Positions 1 through 4,922 of a stretch of DNA of 7,577 nt are shown piece by piece. Under the pieces are notes generated by a model, which saw only the letters and a list, made by a program, of their open reading frames with translations, ran no database searches and was not told the DNA's origin. The number at the start of each line of letters is the position of its first letter. Position 1 is the first letter of the stretch. The stretch is from Gemmatimonadota bacterium (GTDB lineage: Bacteria; GCA-2686955), in the NCBI GenBank assembly GCA_026991065.1, contig JALXCG010000181.1, positions 1-7,577 on the forward strand, read 5' to 3'. Position numbers and translations under genes: made by a program.

Positions 1-139
1 GTGGTGGTCTTGACGCCACCGCCGGTTTCGCTTACCTCCCGCTCAACACATTCTCCGATGCCACGCTTTTCCTCTTCTGTCTCCTCATGTTCATCGGCGC
101 ATCTCCCGGTGGCACCGGCGGTGGCGTCAAGACCACCAC
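1..139. repeat. Perfect 26-bp inverted repeat at the window edge (arms 1-26 and 114-139)
   Basis: Bases 1-26 are the exact reverse complement of bases 114-139. The match ends at base 27 (T against a C at 113). The right arm encodes TGGGVKTT of the conserved KtrB glycine loop and is therefore genuine coding sequence. The left arm begins at the very first base. Its 3' portion (ACCGCCGGT) also fits the conserved TAG of the filter, so about 12 bp may be naturally complementary and the rest added by fold-back. Confidence 0.9.
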
Positions 140-533
140 CTTCGCACTGCATGTGGCATCGCTCTGGTCCACCCTGCTCCGCCGGCCGCGAGTCGAAATG
201 CTCAAGCGCACCGTCCCCGCCGACCTGGTTGCCCGTGCCGCCGCGGTGGTCCTGGCCGCCGCCGCACTGGTCGCCGCCTCGGTCTTTCTTCTGAGCTGGG
301 TTCAGCGCGACATCCCCTTCCTGGACTTACTCTTCGAAGTTACAAGCGCTGTCTCGACCACGGGTTTGTCAACCGGAATCACCCCCCACCTCGACCCGGT
401 CGCCCGTGCCATCTTGATTGCCGACATGTTTCTCGGACGCGTCGGCCCGCTCTCTCTCTTCCTGATTCTTGGCCGCCACCGCCGAAATACCGCGCGCCGC
501 ACCTACCCGGACGAATCCCTCCTGGTTGGGTAA
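3..533 (+). CDS. ktrB: KtrB/TrkH-type potassium transporter, C-terminal part (5' truncated by window edge)
   Basis: This is the membrane pore subunit of a Ktr/Trk K+ uptake system, and 176 codons are present. Visible in order: the third pore-loop filter (TAGF, codons 6-9); a membrane segment leading into the glycine-rich stretch GASPGGTGGGVKTTTF (codons 32-47), which in KtrB is the intramembrane gating loop; an Ala/Val-rich transmembrane helix (about 77-99); the fourth filter STTGLSTG (118-125); and a last helix with GRVGPLSLFLI (145-155). The tail TYPDESLLVG resembles the usual family ending. In the family each pore loop carries one selectivity glycine, here G8 and G121. The reading frame is open back to base 3, so the first half or more of the gene lies outside the window. 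The first few codons (GGLDA) lie inside a perfect inverted repeat and may not be genuine. The expected partner ktrA is 1 kb downstream. Family assignment is firm; the Ktr versus Trk label is inferred from the short KtrA-like partner. Confidence 0.93.
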   Translation, partial: GGLDATAGFAYLPLNTFSDATLFLFCLLMFIGASPGGTGGGVKTTTFALHVASLWSTLLRRPRVEMLKRTVPADLVARAAAVVLAAAALVAASVFLLSWVQRDIPFLDLLFEVTSAVSTTGLSTGITPHLDPVARAILIADMFLGRVGPLSLFLILGRHRRNTARRTYPDESLLVG

Positions 534-555
534 CGGCGCGGGCCGCGACGCGCCG
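534..555 (+). terminator. GC-rich hairpin directly after the ktrB stop codon; possible weak terminator
   Basis: CGGCGCG (534-540) pairs perfectly with CGCGCCG (549-555) around an 8-nt loop, starting at the base after the TAA. No T-run follows, so it does not fit a classical intrinsic terminator. It could stabilise the mRNA 3' end or act with a second hairpin at 581-598 (GCGAAG/CTTCGC, 6-nt loop), which is followed by a pyrimidine stretch TCCTTTCC. Confidence 0.35.
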
Positions 556-767
556 TGCTCCGCCTCTGTGCTCCCATCATGCGAAGCGCCTTCTTCGCTC
601 CTTTCCTGAGGGAAAAAGTACCGCTTGCCCCGAGTCAGAGATGCGCCTGCATGCGGTGGCAAGATCGCGGCACCGATCCAGATCTCTCGCCGAACCCGCT
701 CCTTCTCCAGATGCTCCCGCTCTTGGCTCCTGGGAGCATGTCGCCATCCACTCCTGCCGGCCTCCAC
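534..767. other. Non-coding gap between ktrB and the convergent gene
   Basis: I see no credible gene here. Both strands have open frames, but they start without a ribosome binding site, run into flanking genes, and match no family I recognise. The contents are the two short hairpins after ktrB. The rest is unassigned. A minus-strand frame runs open through the gap into ktrB, which high GC alone can explain. Confidence 0.5.
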
Positions 768-804
768 AAAAAAACGCCCCACCCGCAAATCTGCGGATGA
801 GGCG
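768..804 (-). terminator. Intrinsic terminator of the His/Tyr-rich protein gene
   Basis: Read on the minus strand, a stem formed by 775-787 and 792-804 has a 4-nt loop and is followed at once by seven T residues (complement of the A-run 768-774). The pairs are CGCC/GGCG, CA/TG and CCGCA/TGCGG, joined by two G-U wobbles. Those two positions would be A-C mismatches in plus-strand RNA, and the T-run lies only on the minus-strand exit side. The terminator therefore belongs to the minus-strand gene that stops 27 nt upstream of it. Confidence 0.85.
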
Positions 805-830
805 CCGGCCCGCGGGGTTGCTCGGGCGGA

Positions 831-1229
831 TCAGTCGTAATCGTGGTAGTGAAGGCCGAATTCCTCGGATTCAAAGAGATCGTCGCCGAGGTAGCGGCAA
901 TCGTCATGGTGGCGATCGTAGTAGTAGATGGGATGGTTGTCGCGATAGATGTATTCGTCATAATAGGGTCGGTCGTGAACCACAACATAGCGCGTGGTAC
1001 GGGGCTGGCGGCGCACCGGAACCACAACGCGAACCGGGCCGACCCGCAGATTGGCGCGCACTGTGACCGGCGCCGGGCGCGTAACCACTTCAACTCGCTC
1101 AACCCGCACCGGGCGATGGCGCTTGTGGTTGCGATGGTGGTTGCCGTGGGCAAAGGCGGAAGGAGCGGCAAAAAAGACCAGGGCGCTGAGCAGAAGAGTG
1201 CTGCGGCGAAAAAAGCGATGGGTTGTCAT
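831..1229 (-). CDS. Secreted His/Tyr-rich small protein of unknown function, sigma-54 controlled
   Basis: The protein has 132 residues and I do not recognise its family. It has a clear Sec signal peptide: basic MTTHRFFRRS, hydrophobic TLLLSALVFFAAP, then AFA with predicted cleavage after A27. The mature part (about 105 residues) starts with a His/Arg cluster (HGNHHRNHKRHRP, 28-40). It continues as an alternating Val/Arg stretch (41-80, suggestive of beta strands), and ends in an acidic Tyr/His-rich half (81-132, including YYDEYIY and YYYDRHHDD). Eleven His, eleven Tyr and a single Cys (C111) can be counted in the mature part. Metal binding or surface/matrix interaction is a reasonable guess but not shown. 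The start at 1229 is supported by GGAGA 5 nt upstream and by the signal peptide; longer in-frame extensions run into the sigma-54 promoter and ktrA. The gene has its own promoter and terminator, so it is a single transcription unit convergent with ktrB and divergent from ktrA. Confidence 0.85.
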   Translation of the reverse strand: MTTHRFFRRSTLLLSALVFFAAPSAFAHGNHHRNHKRHRPVRVERVEVVTRPAPVTVRANLRVGPVRVVVPVRRQPRTTRYVVVHDRPYYDEYIYRDNHPIYYYDRHHDDCRYLGDDLFESEEFGLHYHDYD

Positions 1230-1234
1230 GATCT

Positions 1235-1239
1235 TCTCC
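1235..1239 (-). promoter_or_regulatory. Ribosome binding site fixing the start of the His/Tyr-rich gene
   Basis: On the minus strand GGAGA lies 5 nt before the ATG at 1229. It selects this ATG over longer in-frame options and agrees with the signal-peptide start. Confidence 0.8.
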
Positions 1240-1302
1240 GTGGTGGGGTGTTCGGAGCAAAAAAGAGAGGCGAAACGAGAGGATTGCCGGCACGCGAGGT
1301 AG

Positions 1303-1322
1303 ACAAGCAATCCACGTGCCAG
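1303..1322 (-). promoter_or_regulatory. Sigma-54 (RpoN) -24/-12 promoter
   Basis: The minus strand reads CTGGCACG (1322-1315), TGGA (1314-1311), TTGCTTGT (1310-1303). The published sigma-54 consensus is YTGGCACG-N4-TTGCW; every specified position matches and the GG-to-GC spacing is correct. The predicted transcription start is near base 1295, giving a leader of about 66 nt before the ATG at 1229. It directs transcription of the His/Tyr-rich secreted protein. Promoters of this class need an AAA+ enhancer-binding protein, which is not encoded in this window. Confidence 0.85.
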
Positions 1323-1334
1323 TCGCGTAAGATG

Positions 1335-1354
1335 GGGTTTTGCAACAGAAACCC
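1335..1354. repeat. Inverted repeat GGGTTT-N8-AAACCC upstream of the sigma-54 promoter
   Basis: Arms 1335-1340 and 1349-1354 are perfect 6-bp complements around 8 nt. The element lies about 40 to 59 bp upstream of the predicted start site of the minus-strand gene. It is a possible protein-binding site, but short enough to be chance. Confidence 0.35.
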
Positions 1355-1458
1355 GGAGGCACGCGTTCCCATCCGTCGCCCGGAGAGGGCAGCCGGCGTC
1401 CCGGGTGAAGCACACACCGCGAGAGTGGTAGGATGAATGCCAGCCGCGGCTTCGCCCG

Positions 1459-1481
1459 GCACCGCAAGACCTCCGCGGTGC
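1459..1481. repeat. Inverted repeat GCACCGC-N9-GCGGTGC, candidate operator or enhancer
   Basis: Arms 1459-1465 and 1475-1481 are perfect 7-bp complements. The site lies about 164 to 186 bp upstream of the predicted sigma-54 start, a distance compatible with an enhancer-binding-protein site. It is also 50 bp upstream of the ktrA start, where it could be an operator or leader hairpin. The sequence does not show which. Confidence 0.4.
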
Positions 1482-1530
1482 TCGGACCGGGCCGCACCAC
1501 CGATTGGCAATGGCCAGAAGTGAGAACAAG

Positions 1531-2190
1531 ATGAGCCGTTTCGTCGTGATTGGACTGGGGATCTTCGGAGAGGCCGTGCTCGACACCTTGATGGAAGGCG
1601 GCCACGAGGTCATCGGCATCGACAGCCAGATCGAGCGGGTCAATGCCATGCGGGACCGCGGCACCGAAATCGTCTGCCTTGATGCCCGGGACCCCGACGC
1701 GCTCTGCGACGAGGGAGCAGCCAGCGTGGATGTTGCGGTCATCGCTCTAGGCGAAGCTTTTGAAACCGCCATTCTGGCGGCTCTGAACCTGCGGGACCTC
1801 GGTGTGCCCAAAGTGATCGTTCGGGCAAGAAACCAGCGTGAACGGCGGATTTTCGAGGCCGTGGGCGTCTACCATGTAGTCTGTCCAGAGGAGGAAGCGG
1901 GGCGCAATCTGGCGCAGATTCTCATGGATCCCGAGATTCACGACTGGCATCGGATCTCCGGAGACTTCTCCATGGCAACCCTCGATGCACCGGCGCTGCT
2001 GGTCGACCGGACCGTGTTGGATTCTGAACTGCGAACCCGCTATGGCGTCAATCTGATTGCCATCCACCGGCCAGTGGAGGGGTCGTCGCGGCTGGTTGTG
2101 CCGCGGCCGGAAACCAAGATCATGGAGGGCGATCGCCTGGTTCTGGCGGGCCCCGACTCACGCCTCGAAGCATTCATTGAATTGGTGTAA
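1531..2190 (+). CDS. ktrA: KtrA-type potassium uptake regulatory subunit (RCK domain protein)
   Basis: This 219-residue protein is a cytoplasmic gating ring subunit that binds nucleotide and controls a KtrB pore. The N-terminal RCK_N Rossmann fold shows VIGLGIFGEAVL (6-17) with the GxGxxG loop at 8-13. An acidic residue, D31, at the end of strand 2 would contact the ribose, followed by D51 and the typical stretch VDVAVIALGEAFETAILAAL. The RCK_C (TrkA-C) domain covers about 140-219 and ends MEGDRLVLAGPDSRLEAFIE. One RCK_N plus one RCK_C, and a length near 220, are typical of KtrA rather than the double-length TrkA. I chose ATG 1531 because the family begins a few residues before VIGLG. TTG 1504 and ATG 1510 are in-frame alternatives that add residues with no family match, and no start has a strong ribosome binding site. 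The pore gene is 1 kb upstream, beyond an opposing gene. nnr follows after 34 nt, so co-transcription is likely. Confidence 0.92.
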   Translation: MSRFVVIGLGIFGEAVLDTLMEGGHEVIGIDSQIERVNAMRDRGTEIVCLDARDPDALCDEGAASVDVAVIALGEAFETAILAALNLRDLGVPKVIVRARNQRERRIFEAVGVYHVVCPEEEAGRNLAQILMDPEIHDWHRISGDFSMATLDAPALLVDRTVLDSELRTRYGVNLIAIHRPVEGSSRLVVPRPETKIMEGDRLVLAGPDSRLEAFIELV

Positions 2191-2224
2191 GAGATGGTTG
2201 AGCGAACATTAACGGGAGCGCGCA

Positions 2225-3766
2225 ATGGCTGAACGGGTATTGACCGCGGCGGAGATGCAGGCGGCGGATGCGTGGGCGATCCAGGAGTTGGGGATTCCGT
2301 CACTGGCGCTCATGGAGTCCGCCGGGCGCGCGGTCTTTGACTGTGTAAATCGCTGCTATCCCGGCGCCACACGCATTCTGGCGGTGATCGGGAAAGGCAA
2401 CAACGGGGGCGACGGCTTTGTTGTTGCCCGGCTGCTTCACGCGGCCGGCCGGAATGTCCGCATTTGGGCTGCCTTTGCCCCGGAAACTCTGAGCGGAGAC
2501 GCCGCGGTGAATGCCCAGCGCGCCCGCCAGGCGGGGGTCGCGATGGCTGGCCCGCCAGGGGACCTGGAATCGCTGGATGCCGCTCTGGCGGCTAGTGATC
2601 TGGTGATCGACGCGATTTTCGGCACCGGGCTGCGCGGGGCTCCGCGCGGGATCGGGGCCCAGGCAATCGCCGCTCTTAACCGAGCCAACCTTCCGGTTGT
2701 CGCCATCGATGGCCCCTCCGGTATCTGCGGCGACAGCGGCGCCGCCGCCGGAGAAGCGGTCCGCGCGACGCACACGGTCGTCATTGCCCACTGGAAGGTC
2801 GGCCACCTGCTCCACCCGGGGCGGGGCCACTGCGGAACACCGGAAGTGGCCGACATCGGGATTCCCGAGCCACCGCCGGCCCAACCAGGAACGCGGGACC
2901 GCTATCGCATCGTAGCCGATGATCTGCGTCAGCGGCTGCCGCAACGCGCGGCGGACTGCCACAAGGGGCAGGTCGGCCGCCTGTTGGTGGTCGCCGGATC
3001 CCGGGGAATGGCGGGTGCCGCGTGCCTCGCCGCGGAATCGGCCATGCGCAGCGGCGCTGGTTATGTGGTGCTCGCCGCGCCGGAGGGGATCCTCGACGTG
3101 CTCGCGAGCAAATTGCTGGAAGTGGTGCTGCGGCCGCTGCCGGAAAATGCTGCGGGGCGAATTGCAGCAGAGGCCCTGCCGCAGGTCCTGGAACTGGCTG
3201 AACGCGCCGATGCACTGGCACTGGGCCCGGGACTTGGCGTCGAATCCGCCGATTTTCTACGGGCGTTTCTGGCGAATCGTCCGAACAAACCCTGCGTCTT
3301 CGATGCCGATGCCTTGGTTGAAGCAGCCCGCCATGGAGAGATCGGTGCGCACTCGCTGGTGACCCCGCATGCCGGAGAACTGGCGCGAATGCTGGGCGGA
3401 GTTGAGCGCAGCGAGATTGAGAAGGCGCCACTGCATTGGGTCGAGCAAGCACAGGAACGGTTGCAAACCAATGTCCTCCTTAAAGGAAGCCCGACTCTGG
3501 TGGCCACAAGAGCGGGGAAAACGCTCTTTGTGGAGGAGGGCCATCCGGGTATGGCCAGCGCCGGTTGCGGAGATGTACTAACCGGCGTGATCGGGGCGCT
3601 CCTGGCGGCGGGGGTGCCGGCCTCTGAAGCCGGCTGGATGGGAGCGTGGCTCCACGGGCGCGCCGGGCGCCGGGCAGCGCAGAAGCTTGGCATCGGTCTG
3701 CTGGCACGCGATCTGCGCGATGGGATTCCGGCGGTACTGCGTGCGCTGATGGAAACCTCCGCGTGA
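2225..3766 (+). CDS. nnr: Bifunctional NAD(P)H-hydrate epimerase / ADP-dependent NAD(P)H-hydrate dehydratase
   Basis: This cytosolic metabolite-repair enzyme restores NADH and NADPH damaged by hydration. The N-terminal YjeF_N domain (about 1-215) epimerises R- to S-NAD(P)HX. The C-terminal carbohydrate-kinase-like domain (about 225-510) dehydrates S-NAD(P)HX using ADP. Seen in the N-domain: GNNGGDGFVVARLL (58-71), DLVIDAIFGTGLRG (125-138), IDGPSG (161-166) and KVGHLLHPGR (191-200). Seen in the C-domain: HKGQVGRLLVVAGSRGMAGA (246-265), GPGLG (334-338), DADAL (360-364), TPHAGELARML (380-390), LKGSPT (419-424) and SAGCGDVLTG (445-454), with the family's catalytic Asp at D450. The usual GGTGD is AGCGD and TPHPGE is TPHAGE, both mild changes. 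The full length of 513 is normal for the fused form. GGGAG 6 nt before ATG 2225 supports the start. The stop overlaps the thiL GTG by 4 nt (GTGA), implying translational coupling. Confidence 0.96.
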   Translation: MAERVLTAAEMQAADAWAIQELGIPSLALMESAGRAVFDCVNRCYPGATRILAVIGKGNNGGDGFVVARLLHAAGRNVRIWAAFAPETLSGDAAVNAQRARQAGVAMAGPPGDLESLDAALAASDLVIDAIFGTGLRGAPRGIGAQAIAALNRANLPVVAIDGPSGICGDSGAAAGEAVRATHTVVIAHWKVGHLLHPGRGHCGTPEVADIGIPEPPPAQPGTRDRYRIVADDLRQRLPQRAADCHKGQVGRLLVVAGSRGMAGAACLAAESAMRSGAGYVVLAAPEGILDVLASKLLEVVLRPLPENAAGRIAAEALPQVLELAERADALALGPGLGVESADFLRAFLANRPNKPCVFDADALVEAARHGEIGAHSLVTPHAGELARMLGGVERSEIEKAPLHWVEQAQERLQTNVLLKGSPTLVATRAGKTLFVEEGHPGMASAGCGDVLTGVIGALLAAGVPASEAGWMGAWLHGRAGRRAAQKLGIGLLARDLRDGIPAVLRALMETSA

Positions 3767-4857
3767 CCAGGCCACTGACGGTTGCCCAGATCGGCGAGTT
3801 GGGGCTGCTGAACCGCGTGCTCAGGGAGTTACCGCCGCTGCGCGCAACAACCCTGCGAGGTGCCGGAGGTGATGCGGCGCTGCTGACCGCCGAGGATGGC
3901 GCGCTCGCGGTCTCAACCGATGGCGCGGTGGAGGGCGTCCACTTCGATCTGGGGTTCATGACCTTGGCGGATGCGGCGCGGCGTTCCGTCGTCGGGGCGC
4001 TGGGGGATCTTGCTGCCGTAGGTGCGGAACCCCGGGCGGTGCTCTTGACCTGTGGTTTCCGCGGCGAGCTGGAGGTGGCCGCGGTAGAGGCGATGTTTCG
4101 GGCCGTCACCGAGTTGGGCGATGAGATCGGCTTCGACCTGGTCGGCGGCGATACCGTGGCGTCGCCGCGCGCTGCATTTCTGGATGTCGTCGTCATCGGC
4201 CGCGCCGGAGCGCCACCGGTTCCCGATCGGCGTGGAGTTCAGCCCGGCGATCTTCTGGCCGTCACCGGTGACCTGGGAGGAGCGGCCGCCGGGCTGCAGT
4301 CACTGCAGCGCGGTGCGACCTCTAACAAGAGACCCGGGCAGCCATCTCCCGCGGAAAGGCGGTTTCTCTACCCGCCTTCGCGCGTCTGGAGCGGAGTAGC
4401 CCTGGCGCGGACCGGGAGCGAGATACACGCAATGACCGATATCTCCGACGGCCTTGCCGCGGAACTTCGGGCTCTGGCGATCGCCAATCCCGACAGCGAG
4501 TTGGTCGTCGATGCCGCGCATCTGCCCCTGGGCCACGGTGTGTCCACAGCGGCACAACGAGCCGGCTGTGCTCCCTACCAGTTCGCCCTCCAGGGTGGTG
4601 AAGATTATGAATTGCTGATCTCCCTGCCGGAGACACATCTGCCTCGGGCGCGCGCTGCACTGCGGAGCACAGAACCGCAAACCGGGCTGACCGTGATCGG
4701 TCGGGTTCGCCCGCGCCAAGTCGCGAACTCCGGTCATCCCCGGGTCTTCCTTGTCGACCCGGACAAGGAGGAGGAGAGGGAACTGGAAGTGGAGGGGTTT
4801 GAGCACTTTCGGGAAACGTCCCGCAAAAAGAAGCGCGATCCCGCTGACCCAGGCTAG
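3763..4857 (+). CDS. thiL: Thiamine-monophosphate kinase (divergent active-site motifs)
   Basis: ThiL phosphorylates thiamine monophosphate with ATP to give the cofactor thiamine diphosphate in the cytosol. The 364-residue protein has the PurM-like two-domain layout: STDGAVEGVHF (51-61), LGDLAAVGAEP (80-90), LVGGDT (126-131), VTGDLGGAAAGL (167-178), MTDISDGLAAEL (224-235), GGEDYELLISLP (278-289) and a closing GFEHF (345-349). Metal and phosphate ligands known for the family appear kept (D37, D53, H60, D82, D130, D229). Neighbouring residues differ from the usual GDDAA, TDxLVEGVHF and NLSDLAA: here GGDAA, TDGAVEGVHF and ALGDLAA. A low-complexity segment (about 184-197, SNKRPGQPSP) and a Lys-rich tail (354-358) lengthen it beyond the roughly 300-330 usual. 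GTG 3763 was chosen because TVAQIGELGLL follows at once as in relatives and because of the 4-nt overlap with nnr. The longer upstream frame would overlap nnr by over 100 bases. Confidence 0.93.
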   Translation: MTRPLTVAQIGELGLLNRVLRELPPLRATTLRGAGGDAALLTAEDGALAVSTDGAVEGVHFDLGFMTLADAARRSVVGALGDLAAVGAEPRAVLLTCGFRGELEVAAVEAMFRAVTELGDEIGFDLVGGDTVASPRAAFLDVVVIGRAGAPPVPDRRGVQPGDLLAVTGDLGGAAAGLQSLQRGATSNKRPGQPSPAERRFLYPPSRVWSGVALARTGSEIHAMTDISDGLAAELRALAIANPDSELVVDAAHLPLGHGVSTAAQRAGCAPYQFALQGGEDYELLISLPETHLPRARAALRSTEPQTGLTVIGRVRPRQVANSGHPRVFLVDPDKEEERELEVEGFEHFRETSRKKKRDPADPG

Positions 4858-4922
4858 ACTGCGACCATGCTGAACCTCTCACTCTTCAGGTTTCTTATCC
4901 ATTGCCGCAGCCGCCAATCGTC

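Larger units (their letters stand above)
1230..1530. other. Divergent intergenic regulatory region between the His/Tyr-rich gene and ktrA
   Basis: These 301 bases hold the minus-strand leader with a pyrimidine-rich tract that includes six T residues, the sigma-54 promoter, and two inverted repeats upstream of it (1335-1354 and 1459-1481). No protein-coding frame is convincing. A ktrA promoter must lie here unless transcription reads through from further upstream. The best sigma-70-like match I see is TAGGAT at 1429-1434, with a poor -35 (TGAAGC, 17-bp spacer), which I do not trust. Confidence 0.6.

Noticed and set aside
369-788. A 139-codon minus-strand open frame crossing the gap and the end of ktrB
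   Set aside because: It overlaps a certain gene antisense, has no ribosome binding site I can see, and matches no family I know; high GC readily keeps such frames open.
1406-1434. A sigma-70-like promoter for ktrA (TGAAGC, 17 bp, TAGGAT)
   Set aside because: The -35 box is poor and such matches are common by chance, so I note it without calling it a feature.
843-1436. A plus-strand open frame antisense to the His/Tyr-rich gene
   Set aside because: The minus-strand reading has an RBS, signal peptide, promoter and terminator. The plus-strand product is low-complexity Val-rich and ends in the regulatory region.
831-1811. An extended form of the His/Tyr-rich protein with a start far upstream
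   Set aside because: It would run through the sigma-54 promoter and 280 bases of ktrA, and would bury the signal peptide in the middle of the protein.
3701-3717. A second sigma-54-like match, CTGGCACG-N4-CTGCG, on the plus strand 46 nt upstream of the thiL start
   Set aside because: It lies inside nnr and encodes the family-conserved LLARDLR stretch, the -12 block is imperfect, and thiL is already coupled to nnr by a 4-nt overlap.
3646-3762. A 39-codon N-terminal extension of ThiL
   Set aside because: It overlaps nnr in another frame and its sequence is Arg/Ala-rich without family match, while GTG 3763 places the conserved N-terminus correctly.
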